The notes under the pieces were generated by a model, which searched no databases, was not told where the DNA came from, and was given only the letters and a program-made list of their open reading frames with translations. Of a DNA stretch of 63,583 bases, positions 23,493-32,421 are shown in pieces. A program made the translations under genes and the position numbers. Position 1 is the stretch's first letter; the number at the start of each line of letters is the position of its first letter. Source of the DNA: Deltaproteobacteria bacterium (GTDB taxonomy: Bacteria; Myxococcota_A; UBA9160; SZUA-336); NCBI GenBank assembly GCA_029261925.1, contig JAJDAJ010000099.1, positions 1 through 63,583 on the forward strand, written 5' to 3'.

Positions 23493-24686
23493 CGCGGCCG
23501 GAGCCCGGCCCGCCCGCGACAGCGTCACCCGGAGAGACCGTGGCCCACGCAGGACGCCGCCGAGGATCTGGACCGGTTCGTCCGGGCAGAGCGCCATGTC
23601 CGGGAAGCGACGCGCCAGGACCTCGAGGCCCTTCTCGATCACACGACGCGCCATCTGGGTCCCGAGACAGAAGTGCTCCCCGTGGCCGAACGCGAAGTTG
23701 CTCTGCCGGCGATCGACCCGGAAGCGGCGCGGCTCGTCGTAGGCCTCGGGATCGTCATGTGCGCCGACGATGCACAGCCTCAGGTCGTCGCCGGCGCGGA
23801 TCCGGTGGCCCGCCAGCTCGAGGTCGCGCGTGGCCCGTCGCGGGATCATGACCAGCGGTGGCTCGAAGCGCAGCAGCTCCTGGATCGCCGCCTCGCGCAG
23901 GTCGTGATCGCCGGCGAGATCGCGCCAGAGCGGGCGGTCGCGCAGCACGAGCGAGAGCAGACTCCCCAGGCTGTTGGTGCTCGTGTCGATCGCCGCCGGG
24001 AAGAGGTTGCGACAGAACCCGAGGATGTCCTCGTTGTCGAGTCTCTCGCCGTCGATCTCGGCCTGGGCGAGCAGCGAGATCACGTCGTCCTCGGGATGCT
24101 CGCGCCGCCGGTCCACCAGCGGCAGCAGGTACTCCCCGATCTCGGTCCCGGCCGCGCTCGCGGACTCGATGTCGATGAAGCTGTGCATGATGCGATCGGC
24201 CCAGTCCTGGAGCCGGGCGACGTCATCCCGGGGAAGGCCGAGCAGGCGGGCGATGTTCTGGAAGGTGTAGGGCCGGGTGAAGTCGCTCACGAGGTCGACG
24301 CGCGTCCTGCCCTCGAGGCCGCTCGCCAGCTGCTCCGCCTCGTGCGCGAACAGGGTGTCCGCGTACTCCCGCATCTTCCCCGGGAAGAAGACGCGCGAGA
24401 TGAGCGCGCGGTTGCGCAGATGCTCCCGCCCGCGCAGGATCGGCAGCCCACGGCCCATGGTCCTGGCGAAGAGCTCGTCGTAGGCGTCGGGTGCCGACAG
24501 GACGTCGTCGGCGGCGATGAACCGGCTCACCGTCTCGTGGTCGTTGACCAGCCAGATCGGTCGACCCGCGAACTGGATGCGCGAGACGGGCTCCCGGGCG
24601 CGGAGGTCGGCCAGTACCTCGTGCAGATCCGGCAGCGGATCCGCCGCGAAGTCGATCTCGGGCAAGCGCATCTCGCTGCGGCTCAT
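23490..24686 (-). CDS. Cytochrome P450
   Basis: A 398-residue P450 with I-helix AAIDTST (acid-alcohol pair Asp-Thr), ExxR in QELLRFEPP, and heme loop FAFGHGEHFCLG with Cys340. The short N-terminus has no membrane anchor, as in bacterial class I enzymes. ATG 24686 has gggag upstream and is preferred to the GTG one codon earlier. A TATCCT box lies about 50 nt upstream. The redox partner and substrate are not evident; the nearest neighbours are a SnoaL-like protein downstream and a divergent SDR. Confidence 0.95.
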   Translation of the reverse strand: MSRSEMRLPEIDFAADPLPDLHEVLADLRAREPVSRIQFAGRPIWLVNDHETVSRFIAADDVLSAPDAYDELFARTMGRGLPILRGREHLRNRALISRVFFPGKMREYADTLFAHEAEQLASGLEGRTRVDLVSDFTRPYTFQNIARLLGLPRDDVARLQDWADRIMHSFIDIESASAAGTEIGEYLLPLVDRRREHPEDDVISLLAQAEIDGERLDNEDILGFCRNLFPAAIDTSTNSLGSLLSLVLRDRPLWRDLAGDHDLREAAIQELLRFEPPLVMIPRRATRDLELAGHRIRAGDDLRLCIVGAHDDPEAYDEPRRFRVDRRQSNFAFGHGEHFCLGTQMARRVIEKGLEVLARRFPDMALCPDEPVQILGGVLRGPRSLRVTLSRAGRAPAA

Positions 24687-24737
24687 CACGTCTCCCGCGG
24701 CCCCGCCCCGACCGGGCCCCTCCCATGCACCGCACAG

Positions 24738-24743
24738 AGGATA
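24738..24743 (-). promoter_or_regulatory. -10-like box (TATCCT) for P450 gene
   Basis: TATCCT on the minus strand lies 51 nt before the P450 ATG (24686), in the 133 bp gap shared with the divergent SDR gene. Confidence 0.4.
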
Positions 24744-24807
24744 CCAGGCACGCGGTGCGCGGCGTCTGGCCCGACTCCCGATCCGGCAGGCCGGAGCCCC
24801 GACCCGC

Positions 24808-24813
24808 TAGGAT
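24808..24813 (+). promoter_or_regulatory. -10-like box (TAGGAT) for a leaderless mRNA
   Basis: TAGGAT ends 6 nt before GTG 24820. Because it contains AGGA, a weak Shine-Dalgarno reading cannot be excluded, but the spacing matches the other leaderless cases. Confidence 0.45.
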
Positions 24814-24819
24814 CTGCGC

Positions 24820-25650
24820 GTGCGTAGCCTGGAGGGCAAGATCGCGGTGGTCGTCGGCGCGAGCCGGGGCATCGGCAAGGGGATCGCGCTGGAGCTGGGT
24901 GCGGCCGGGGCGACGGTCCACGTGCTGGGGCGCACGCTCGAGCCCTCGCCCGGAAGGACGGGATCGCTCTCGGAGACCGTGACCGAGATCGAGTCGAGCG
25001 GTGGCACGGCCTTCGCAGCGCGCTGCGACGCCACGCAGGACGACCAGCTCGCGCAGGTCTTCGAGCGGGTCCGGGAGGCGCACGGTCGCCTCGACGTGCT
25101 GGTCAGCAGCGCCTTCGATGCCGGCCGCTTCGGCGGCACGATCGGGACCCCCTTCTGGGAGCTCCCCACGAGCATCTGGGCAGAGGTCTTCGACGTCGGC
25201 ACGAAGAGCGCCTACCTCGCCGCGGTCCACGGGGCACCCCTGATGCTCGAGCACGGGGGCCTGATCGTGAACGTGTCGGGGCGCGCCGCCCAGAGCTACC
25301 GCTACAACGTCGCCTACGGCGTCGGGAAGTGCGCGATGGACCGCATGACCGCGGACATGGCGCGCGACCTCGCTCCCCACGGCGTCGCGGTGGTGTCGCT
25401 CTGGCCGGCCCGCACGAGCACCGAGCACGTGGCCGTTCTCGACGCGGCGCGGGACACCGGCGAGATCCTGGAGACGCCGCGCTTCAGTGGCCGTGCCGTC
25501 GTCGCGCTCGCAAGCGACCCCGAGATCCTCTCGCGCAGCGCGAAGAAGTACTGGAGCGCCGAGCTCGCCGCTCTCCACGGCTTCACCGACGAGCACGGCC
25601 GGGCCCATGCAGTCCCCGACTCGATCGAGTGGACGCCAGCGGACGGCTGA
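24820..25650 (+). CDS. Short-chain dehydrogenase/reductase
   Basis: A 276-residue Rossmann-fold SDR. The cofactor motif is VVGASRGIGKG near the N-terminus. The usual NNAG is replaced by LVSSAFDAG, the catalytic Ser lies in VNVSGRAAQS, and the YxxxK pair appears as YGVGK with Tyr and Lys retained. SDRs of this sort (including human DHRS1-like proteins) oxidise or reduce alcohols and ketones with NAD(P)(H). The start is GTG, with TAGGAT 6 nt upstream. It is divergent from a P450, so alcohol produced by the P450 could be its substrate, but that is only positional inference. Confidence 0.9.
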   Translation: MRSLEGKIAVVVGASRGIGKGIALELGAAGATVHVLGRTLEPSPGRTGSLSETVTEIESSGGTAFAARCDATQDDQLAQVFERVREAHGRLDVLVSSAFDAGRFGGTIGTPFWELPTSIWAEVFDVGTKSAYLAAVHGAPLMLEHGGLIVNVSGRAAQSYRYNVAYGVGKCAMDRMTADMARDLAPHGVAVVSLWPARTSTEHVAVLDAARDTGEILETPRFSGRAVVALASDPEILSRSAKKYWSAELAALHGFTDEHGRAHAVPDSIEWTPADG

Positions 25651-25777
25651 GCGCTCCTCCTCGACCCACGGGCGCGGGACCGGCGCGGCCCCGGGAGACG
25701 TCCTCAGCAGCGTTTCTCTCCTGCAGATGCCTGGATCACGTTCTGCACTCCACCCGGTCGGGGCAGAGGGTTCCGGC

Positions 25778-25783
25778 TAAGCT
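25778..25783 (+). promoter_or_regulatory. -10-like box (TAAGCT) for a leaderless mRNA
   Basis: TAAGCT ends 6 nt before the ATG at 25790. There is no purine-rich ribosome-binding site in the interval. Confidence 0.5.
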
Positions 25784-25789
25784 CCGCTC

Positions 25790-28153
25790 ATGCCTTCACG
25801 CCACTCCATCGGGCTCGTGGCCGGCTCCGCACGATACGCGATGCTGCTGCTGGCGCTGCTGGCCACGGGTTGCTCGACGCTGTTCGGAGCGCGGGACGCC
25901 TACCGCGCGCAGATCCACCGCACCCAGGGCGGGATTCCTCACATCCGGGCCGACGACGTGGGCAGCCTCGGCTTCGGCACGCTGTACGCGATGGCCGAGG
26001 ACAACGTTTGCATCCTCGCCGACCAGTACCTGACCTTCGCGGCGGGCAGATCCCTGGCCCTGGGCCCGGACGGCGGCAACCTGGAGAGAGACCTGTTCTA
26101 CCAGCTGCTGGTGGATCGCGGTCAGGGCGCCGAGCCCCTGCCGGAGGAGCTCGACGAGCTCTTCCGCGGCGCCGCCGCCGGCTTCAATCACTACCTGCGC
26201 GAGACAGGCGTGGCGCGGCTCCCGGACGCACGCTGCCGCGGTGCCGGGTGGGTGCGCGAGGTGACGCCCCTCGACGTGCGTCGCGTGTCGCGCGCCGGCT
26301 ACGCGCTGGCCTACATGGTGCCGATGCTCGTGGCCGCCGCGCCGCCGGACGCGACCGCCGATGCCGGCTCCGACCCGGCTGCAGCGCCGCTCGACGCGGC
26401 CCGGGTCGCCGCCGCGATCGCGCGCAGCATCGAGGCCCCGAAGCAGGGCGGAAGCAACGCCATCGCCATCGGGCGCGACGCCTCGAGGAGCGGGGCCGGG
26501 CTGCTGCTCGCGAACCCCCACATGCCCTGGAACGAGCCGTTCCAGCGCTTCTATCCCATGCACCAGACGCTGACGGGTCGCTTCGACGCGCTCGGCGCGA
26601 CGCTGATCGGCCGTCCGCGCGTCGGGTTCGGGCACAACCGCGACGTCGCCTGGACCAGCACCGTGTCGACGGCGAAGCGCCTGACCTTCTACCTGCTCGA
26701 GCTGGTCCCCGGGGATCCGACCCGCTACGTCTTCGACGGCGGGGCCAGGCCGATGCGGCAGGAGCACGTCCGGGTGCGCGTGCGCAACGCGGCCGGCGAG
26801 ATCGAGGAGCGCGGCCACACCTTCTACTCGACGCACTTCGGCGCGTACCTGGTCGAGAACGAGCACTTCGCCTGGACCGCGGAGCACGCGATCGCCGTGC
26901 TCCCCGTCGACGCGGGCTGGCGCGGCGACGTCGCGGGCTTCGCGCAGCTCGAGGCGCGCTCGGTTCGCGAGCTCAAGGCGATCCACGATCGCCAGCAGTT
27001 TCTCAGCGTGAACCTGATCGCGGTCGACCGCGGCGGCGAGGTGCTCTACGGCGACCTCGGACCTGTGCCCCACGTGACCGACACCCAGGCCGCCGGGTGT
27101 GCGGTCCTCGGAGGTGCGGCGATGGACGGCTCGCGCTCGCGCTGCCTGCGGGGAAGCGACCCGGACGCGGCCGTGCCCGGCATTCTCGGACCCTCGAGGC
27201 TGCCCTACCTGTTCCGCAGCGACTTCGTGACCAACTCCAACGACAGCCACTGGCTGGCGAACCCGGCGCAGCCGCTGACGGGCTTCCCCGGCATCCTCGG
27301 CAGCGAGGCCACGCCGCGGACGCTGCGCACGCGCTCGGGCCTGAAGATGCTGCTGGCGCGGCTCGAGGACGGGCCGCTCTCGCTCGAGGACCTGCAGGAG
27401 CTGACGCTGGCGAACGAGAGCCCGGCGGGCGAGCTGCTGCGCGACGATGTCGTGGCCGCGTGCCGGGCGCGCACGCGGATCGAGGGCGGCGAGGGTCGCA
27501 CGGTCTCGCTGGCGGAGGCGTGTGCGGTCCTGGCGCGCTGGGACCTGCGCGCCAACCTGGACAGCCGGGGGGCTCACCTGTTCCGCGGGCTGCTGTCCTC
27601 GGCGAACGAGCAGCGCTTCACGCGCTGGCTGCCCGAGGCCTTCGCGCCCGCCGTTGCGTTCGACGTCTCCGATCCGGTCGGCACGCCGCGCGGGCTCGCT
27701 CCGCGGAGCCGGGACGCGGCGCTCCACGCGCTGGCCGATGCGGTGGCCCGGCTGGAGCGCGCGGGCATCGAGCTCGACGCTCCGCTGGGCACGCTGCAGG
27801 GCGTGACCCGGCGCGGCGACTGGATCCCCCTGCACGGAGGCACCGAGCAGGAAGGGATTTTCAACAAGCTCGAGGCGAGCTTCCGGGGGCACCGCGGCTA
27901 TCCCGAGGTCACCCGCTCGAGCTCGAGCTGGATCCTCGCCGTCGAGCTCGGCGAGGACGGTCCGCGCAGCCGCGGCCTGCTCACCTACTCGCTGTCCGCG
28001 AATCCGGACTCGCCTCACTTCGACGACCAGACGCGGCTGTACTCGCGCAAGACCTGGCTCGAGCTCCCCTTCGAGCCGGCCGAGATCGAGGCGGCCGCGC
28101 TGCGGAGCTACCGGATCCAGGCACCGCGCGGCACGACGGTCACGGCCCGCTAG
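25790..28153 (+). CDS. Penicillin acylase-family (Ntn-hydrolase) lipoprotein
   Basis: A 787-residue lipoprotein. The signal ends in a lipobox, LLATGC, placing the enzyme in the outer envelope. The body matches the penicillin/aculeacin/AHL acylase family. An alpha-chain region (GIPHIRADDVGSLGFGTLYAMAEDN) is followed by a spacer and the self-cleavage site KQGGSNAIAIG, where Ser222 would become the N-terminal nucleophile of the beta-chain. Downstream come LLANPHMPWNEP and VGFGHNRDVAWTSTV, typical beta-chain segments. It should hydrolyse an amide such as an N-acyl amino acid, acyl-homoserine lactone or acylated peptide. The gene appears monocistronic and leaderless. Confidence 0.9.
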   Translation: MPSRHSIGLVAGSARYAMLLLALLATGCSTLFGARDAYRAQIHRTQGGIPHIRADDVGSLGFGTLYAMAEDNVCILADQYLTFAAGRSLALGPDGGNLERDLFYQLLVDRGQGAEPLPEELDELFRGAAAGFNHYLRETGVARLPDARCRGAGWVREVTPLDVRRVSRAGYALAYMVPMLVAAAPPDATADAGSDPAAAPLDAARVAAAIARSIEAPKQGGSNAIAIGRDASRSGAGLLLANPHMPWNEPFQRFYPMHQTLTGRFDALGATLIGRPRVGFGHNRDVAWTSTVSTAKRLTFYLLELVPGDPTRYVFDGGARPMRQEHVRVRVRNAAGEIEERGHTFYSTHFGAYLVENEHFAWTAEHAIAVLPVDAGWRGDVAGFAQLEARSVRELKAIHDRQQFLSVNLIAVDRGGEVLYGDLGPVPHVTDTQAAGCAVLGGAAMDGSRSRCLRGSDPDAAVPGILGPSRLPYLFRSDFVTNSNDSHWLANPAQPLTGFPGILGSEATPRTLRTRSGLKMLLARLEDGPLSLEDLQELTLANESPAGELLRDDVVAACRARTRIEGGEGRTVSLAEACAVLARWDLRANLDSRGAHLFRGLLSSANEQRFTRWLPEAFAPAVAFDVSDPVGTPRGLAPRSRDAALHALADAVARLERAGIELDAPLGTLQGVTRRGDWIPLHGGTEQEGIFNKLEASFRGHRGYPEVTRSSSSWILAVELGEDGPRSRGLLTYSLSANPDSPHFDDQTRLYSRKTWLELPFEPAEIEAAALRSYRIQAPRGTTVTAR

Positions 28154-28178
28154 GCCGGGGCCCGCGAGCGGCTCTGGC

Positions 28179-29930
28179 TCAGCGCTCGGGCGGATCCCGC
28201 CGCGCGGGTCCGGGACGCGCCTGCGTGCGCGGCCCGGGGCGCCGGGAATGCGGCTCGCGTCGGCCGCGGGCGCGGCCCTGACCACCGGCTCGCGTGATGC
28301 GCAGCCCGGGATCGCGTGCATCGGGTCGGCGCACGAGCTTCTCGAAGCGCGCTGCGACGCTGGCGTCGACGTCGAAGCTCGAGGCGTCGGGACCGATGTC
28401 GATCGCCCCGACCAGGTGGCCGCGGATCTGTCCCCGGCGGCAGACGTGGCCGAGCAGGCGGTTCGGTGCGGCCCCGCGGCGCTCGCCCCAGTTGATCGTG
28501 AAGCGCACGAAGCCCTGTGCTGCGTCGCCGGGCCCCGATCGCTCGTGCACGGCGGGCTCGCGGACCTCCATCGGTGGGCAGGCAGGGGTCGGCTGCGCCA
28601 TCTCGATCAGCAGGGCGACGACCGCCGCGGGATCGCGGCCGTCCAGCAGGCCCTTGGCGTGGTCGATCTGCGCCTGGGTCGGCATCTCCTCGCTGCCCAG
28701 GCGCGCGTGGAGCTCGCGGCGGAAGCGCTTGCGGAGCTGCTTGCGGACCAGGCCCGCTGCCGGCGCGGGCCGCCAGTCGGCCTCGATGGCCGCGGTGCGC
28801 AGCAGGCGCGCCATCCAGGTGCGCGCCCGTGGAGAGACCAGCACCACGCTGCGGCCGCGGCGCCCCGCCCTCCCCGTCCGGCCGCTCCGGTGCACGTAGG
28901 TGTCGGCATCGGCGGGCGAGTCGGCGTGGATCACCAGCTCGATGTCGGGCACGTCGATGCCCCGCGCCGCCACGTCGGTCGAGACGAGCGTGCGGATCGA
29001 TCCGTCGCGGAACGCGTCGATCGTGCGCGTGCGCTGCGCCTGGGCCAGCTCCCCGCTGAACGCCTGCACGGGGAATCCAGCGGCCGACAGACGGGCCGCG
29101 AGCGAGCTGGCGTCGATGCGTCGCTCGACGAAGATCAGGCAGCGCCCGCCCTCGTTGAGCAGCAGCAGGTTCACCAGCGCGGCGTGCCGGTCGCGCGGGT
29201 CCACCACGTGTGCCACGTGCTCGATGTCGACATTCGCTGCGCCCAGGCGCGTGCCCTCGACGTGCAGCGGCTCGCGCTGGAAGCGGTCGGCGAGCCGGCG
29301 CACGCCCGCCGGGAAGGTGGCCGAGATCAGGTGCGTGCGGTGCGGCTGCGGCAGGGTCTCGAGGATCGCCTCGAGCTCCTCGCGGAAGCCCATGTCGAGC
29401 ATGCGATCCGACTCGTCGAGCACCACGTGCGAGACCCCGTCGCAGACCAGGGCGCCCGTCTTCAGGTGATCGAGCGTCCGTCCCGGCGTCCCGATCAGCA
29501 GCAGCGGCCGGCGCTCGAGCGCGCGCCGCTCCTGGGCCAGGGAGGTGCCCCCCATCACGACCTCGACCGCGAGGCCCTCGATGCTCGCGAGCAGCCAGGC
29601 CAGCTCCTCGCGCACCTGCATGGCCAGCTCGCGCGTCGGCACCAGCACCAGGACGCTCGGCCCCGGTCGGTCCCGCCGGTCGGTCTCCGTGCCGGCCGCG
29701 AGGTGTCCGGCCAGCGCCAGGCCGATGGCCACTGTCTTGCCCGAGCCGGTCTGCGACGAGATGCGCAGGTCGCGCGTCCCGGGATCGGCATCGAGCACGG
29801 CGCGCTGCACCGAGGTCAAGGCCTCGAAGCCGCGCCGGCGCATCGCCGCGGCCAGGCCAGCGGGAACGCCCGCCATCGGGTCGGCCGCAGCGGTCTCGGC
29901 GGGCGCAGGGATCTGGGGAGAATCGCTCAT
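28179..29930 (-). CDS. DEAD-box RNA helicase (DbpA/DeaD-like)
   Basis: A 583-residue ATP-dependent RNA helicase. It shows the Q motif (FEALTSVQRAVL), motif I QTGSGKT, Ia PTRELA, Ib TPGR, motif II written DESD rather than DEAD (VVLDESDRML), motif III SATF, then STDVAARGIDVP and YVHRSGRTGRAGR. The C-terminal extension contains a DbpA-type RNA-binding fold (GFVRFTINWGERRGAAPNRLLG, then HLVGAIDIG) and a basic Arg/Gly-rich tail. It should remodel structured RNA in ribosome assembly or cold adaptation. A TAGTCT box at 30058-30063 would give a 5' leader of about 120 nt, as is common for such helicases. The start context is weak. Confidence 0.95.
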   Translation of the reverse strand: MSDSPQIPAPAETAAADPMAGVPAGLAAAMRRRGFEALTSVQRAVLDADPGTRDLRISSQTGSGKTVAIGLALAGHLAAGTETDRRDRPGPSVLVLVPTRELAMQVREELAWLLASIEGLAVEVVMGGTSLAQERRALERRPLLLIGTPGRTLDHLKTGALVCDGVSHVVLDESDRMLDMGFREELEAILETLPQPHRTHLISATFPAGVRRLADRFQREPLHVEGTRLGAANVDIEHVAHVVDPRDRHAALVNLLLLNEGGRCLIFVERRIDASSLAARLSAAGFPVQAFSGELAQAQRTRTIDAFRDGSIRTLVSTDVAARGIDVPDIELVIHADSPADADTYVHRSGRTGRAGRRGRSVVLVSPRARTWMARLLRTAAIEADWRPAPAAGLVRKQLRKRFRRELHARLGSEEMPTQAQIDHAKGLLDGRDPAAVVALLIEMAQPTPACPPMEVREPAVHERSGPGDAAQGFVRFTINWGERRGAAPNRLLGHVCRRGQIRGHLVGAIDIGPDASSFDVDASVAARFEKLVRRPDARDPGLRITRAGGQGRARGRREPHSRRPGPRTQARPGPARRDPPER

Positions 29931-30191
29931 CGGTCACTCGTTCCTGGGCGGGGGGCGAAGGCGCCCCACCCCGCTGCGGGCACATCCCGCGGCCGCGATG
30001 GCGGACGCGGGGGGCGAGCTTCCTGCCGCGTTCCCGGCCGGAAGCTCGCGCAACGCAGAGACTACCACCGGCCGCAGGCGAAAGCCCGCGGCGAGCCGGC
30101 GGTGGTGCGCCGGGAACCTGGTCCGTCCGGGCGGCCTCCGGGGCGCCCGGGGGGCGCTACCCTGGCCGCAGGGGGCGGGCGCCGGGCACTG

Positions 30192-30650
30192 ATGAGGATC
30201 TTCGTGGACGGCGATGCCTGTCCGGTCAAGGACGAGACCTACGCGGTCGCGACCCGCTACGGGCTCCCGGTGGTCCTCGTGGCGAACGCCTGGATGGCGG
30301 TACCCCACGATGTGGCCGTGGAGCAGGTCGTGGTCGATGCGGGGCTCGACGCGGCCGACGACTGGATCGTGGAGAACGTGCGCCCCGGAGACCTGGTCGT
30401 CACGGCGGACATCCCGCTGGCCGCCCGCTGTCTCGGGGCAGGGGCCTCCGCGATCGGCACGGGCGGGCGCATCTTCAGCGAGGAGTCCATCGGCGACCTC
30501 GTCGCGACGCGGGATCTGAAGGCGTACCTGCGCGAGGCCGGGGTCGAGTCGCGCGGGCCGCGCCCCATGTCGGGCCGGGATCGCTCGCGCTTCCTGTCGG
30601 GGCTCGACGAGCTGGTCCAGCGCGGGCTGCGCGCGAGCGCGCCCGGATGA
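30192..30650 (+). CDS. YaiI/YqxD family protein (DUF188, PIN-like)
   Basis: A 152-residue protein matching the YaiI/YqxD family almost end to end. It has IFVDGDACPVKDE at the start, VVDAGLDAADDWI, GDLVVTADIPLAAR and the C-terminal GPRPMSGRDRSRFLSGLD. The conserved aspartates suggest a PIN-like nuclease fold, but no activity is firmly known. The ATG at 30192 begins the canonical MRIFVDGDACPVK motif. Its stop overlaps the ATG of the next gene (ATGA). Confidence 0.93.
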   Translation: MRIFVDGDACPVKDETYAVATRYGLPVVLVANAWMAVPHDVAVEQVVVDAGLDAADDWIVENVRPGDLVVTADIPLAARCLGAGASAIGTGGRIFSEESIGDLVATRDLKAYLREAGVESRGPRPMSGRDRSRFLSGLDELVQRGLRASAPG

Positions 30651-31174
30651 GCACGCCCCGGCTGCCGCGAAGGGTCGAGCAGGAGCCCGGCGCCGAGGGA
30701 CTTGCCCTCGAGATCGTGTCGCGAGGGCGTCCGCTCCGGGCGGGCGGCGCGGTCCGGGCCCCCGATGCCGCGATCACGCCCGGACTGGCGACCGCCCTGC
30801 AGCGCGCGTGTGTGGCGGGCCGGATCGTGCGCGGCCTCGAGGCGGCGCAGCACGTGCTCCTGGGCGAGCAGCGCGGTCTCGGTCGCGTCGACCGGCGGAC
30901 CGGCGTCGAGCGCGGCGGTCGCGTGTCGCGACTGCTGCTGCTGGCAGACGACGGCGCCGAGCGCTTCTACCGCGGCGTCGAGTCGCTCGTTGTCCAGCAC
31001 GAGCCACGCGTGCTCGCGGTGCGGCTGCGCGCGAACGAGCACGAGCTCGGCGAGCTGGCATTCGGACCGGGTCGCGTCGCCCGCCTGCTCCTGGTCGAGC
31101 ACAAGGATGCGGTGTCCGCGATCCTGCTGGCGCTGGCGGAGCAGTGGTCCGCCGGGGCGGGCGCGGGGTCCTGA
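30647..31174 (+). CDS. Hypothetical protein coupled to YaiI-like gene
   Basis: A 175-residue protein I do not recognise. It is Arg-, Leu- and Ala-rich, has no signal peptide or membrane helix, and ends with a short helix (DAVSAILLALAEQW). Its ATG overlaps the stop of the YaiI-like gene, so it is probably translated by re-initiation. Codon usage agrees with the neighbours: third positions are nearly all G or C in this frame. Confidence 0.7.
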   Translation: MSTPRLPRRVEQEPGAEGLALEIVSRGRPLRAGGAVRAPDAAITPGLATALQRACVAGRIVRGLEAAQHVLLGEQRGLGRVDRRTGVERGGRVSRLLLLADDGAERFYRGVESLVVQHEPRVLAVRLRANEHELGELAFGPGRVARLLLVEHKDAVSAILLALAEQWSAGAGAGS

Positions 31175-31184
31175 GCCGGGCGCG

Positions 31185-31190
31185 TATGAT
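31185..31190 (+). promoter_or_regulatory. -10-like box (TATGAT) for SnoaL-like gene
   Basis: TATGAT ends 7 nt before an in-frame GTG (31198). Transcription would begin there, giving either a leaderless start at 31198 or a 27-nt leader carrying gggaggag before GTG 31225. Confidence 0.45.
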
Positions 31191-31224
31191 GCGCCCGGTG
31201 CCCCGGTCGGGGGAGGAGCGTGCT

Positions 31225-31662
31225 GTGAGCGACCCGGACGAGATCCGCTGGCTGAAGGATCGCGAGCTGATCCGCGAGCTGCCCCAGCGCTACGCCTACG
31301 GGATCGACACCCGTGACTGGAGTCTGGTGCGGGCGCAGTTCGCCGACGACTGTCGCGTCGAGGGCAACATGGGCGAGGCACCGATCGAGCCGTACCTGGA
31401 GCGGCTGCGCCCGGGCGTCGAGGCCTACCCCGCCACCATGCACTTCATGGGCAACCAGTACGTTCGCATCGAGGCGGATTCCGGTCACGTGGAGACCTAC
31501 GCGGTGGCATACCACATGGAGGCCGACGACAGCCCGATCGAGGACCTGGTCCTGGGCGTGCGCTACTGCGACGACGTCGCCCGCACGCCAGACGGCTGGC
31601 GGATCCGCCGCCGCCGCGTGCTCAACCAGTGGCGCCGCGGGCCCATGCCGCGGCCCGCATGA
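31225..31662 (+). CDS. SnoaL-like (NTF2-fold) protein
   Basis: A 145-residue NTF2-fold protein of SnoaL_4 type: EIRWLKDRELIRELPQRYAYGIDTRDWS at the N-terminus, a central MHFMGNQYVRIE strand, and C-terminal strands with DGWRIRRRRVLNQW. GTG 31225 is chosen for the strong gggaggag site 7 nt upstream; GTG 31198 would extend the protein by 9 residues and could be used leaderlessly. It is followed 44 bp later by a cupin gene. The function is likely dehydratase/cyclase-like or unknown. Confidence 0.83.
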   Translation: MSDPDEIRWLKDRELIRELPQRYAYGIDTRDWSLVRAQFADDCRVEGNMGEAPIEPYLERLRPGVEAYPATMHFMGNQYVRIEADSGHVETYAVAYHMEADDSPIEDLVLGVRYCDDVARTPDGWRIRRRRVLNQWRRGPMPRPA

Positions 31663-31706
31663 AGCCTGTGTCCCGCGCCCGCAGCGGCGCTCGTGGAGGT
31701 CCCAGC

Positions 31707-32237
31707 ATGTCCGACCCCCTGCGTCCCGCACCCGCGGGCAAGCTGGTGCTGTTCACGGCCGCCGGTGCCCCGGATCTCGATGAGTCCGGCATGTCGGGCG
31801 ACTGGTCCTTCGTGGAGACCGGCGCGCAGGACGAGCTCTGGCCCGATGCGTTCGGCGCGCAGCTGATGGCGGCATCGCGGCTGACCGTGCCGTTCCGCCA
31901 CGCGGGCCCCGAGGGCTTCAGCCTGGTCACGGTGGAGCTCGACCCCGGCTTCGATCTGGCGCGCCACAGCCACTCGACCGACTGCCTGTACTACGTGGTC
32001 GAGGGCGAGCTGCGGATGGGCCGCCGCGTACTCGGTCCGGGCGACGGCTTCTTCGTGCCCGCGGATCATCCCTACGCCTACCGGGCGGGCCCGCGCGGGG
32101 TGAAGCTGCTGGAGTTCCGCAACGCGACCCGCTTCGACACGACCTTCCACGAGAAGGACATGGCCACCTACCGGGCGCGCTTCGCGGCGACGCTGGGCGT
32201 GCCCGACGAGCCGCCCGGACCCACCCGCCGCAGCTGA
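31707..32237 (+). CDS. Cupin-domain protein
   Basis: A 176-residue single-cupin protein. Motif 1 is visible as LARHSHSTDCLYYVVEGEL and motif 2 as GPGDGFFVPADHPYAYRAG, with His residues that could hold a metal. Cupins of this type may be small dioxygenases, isomerases or sensors. ATG 31707 is preferred because ggagg precedes it by about 8 nt; an earlier ATG at 31659 overlaps the SnoaL stop. Co-occurrence with the SnoaL-like gene suggests joint action on one metabolite. Confidence 0.85.
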   Translation: MSDPLRPAPAGKLVLFTAAGAPDLDESGMSGDWSFVETGAQDELWPDAFGAQLMAASRLTVPFRHAGPEGFSLVTVELDPGFDLARHSHSTDCLYYVVEGELRMGRRVLGPGDGFFVPADHPYAYRAGPRGVKLLEFRNATRFDTTFHEKDMATYRARFAATLGVPDEPPGPTRRS

Positions 32238-32239
32238 GG

Positions 32240-32421
32240 TCAGGCCTCGAAGCAGTCGCTGAGCTCCGGCGGCAGCATCGGGCGGGCCGCGTGCGCTCGC
32301 GCGGGTCGATCCGGCGCTCGAACGTCTCGCCGCCCAGCGGCGCGAGGCGCAGCCGCGACGGGTCGCGCAGCTCGCCGAGCGCGAAGCGTACGAAGCCCTG
32401 GCAGAAGCCGCAGTCCCCGTC
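32240..32421 (-). pseudogene. Decayed DCC1 (DUF393) thiol-disulfide oxidoreductase domain
   Basis: Directly after the TAG that ends the HTTM protein, and in the same frame, the minus strand encodes DGDCGFCQGFVRFALGE and then RLRLAPLGGETFERR. These are the opening blocks of a DCC1/DUF393 domain, including its CxxC. The TAG occupies the place of the conserved Tyr of YDGDCGFC. About 45 residues in, the frame loses similarity. A different frame ends in MLPPELSDCFEA, like the normal C-terminus of these proteins, so a middle portion (roughly 60 residues) seems deleted with a frameshift. HTTM-DCC1 fusions are known, so this is probably the broken tail of the preceding gene. Confidence 0.7.
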
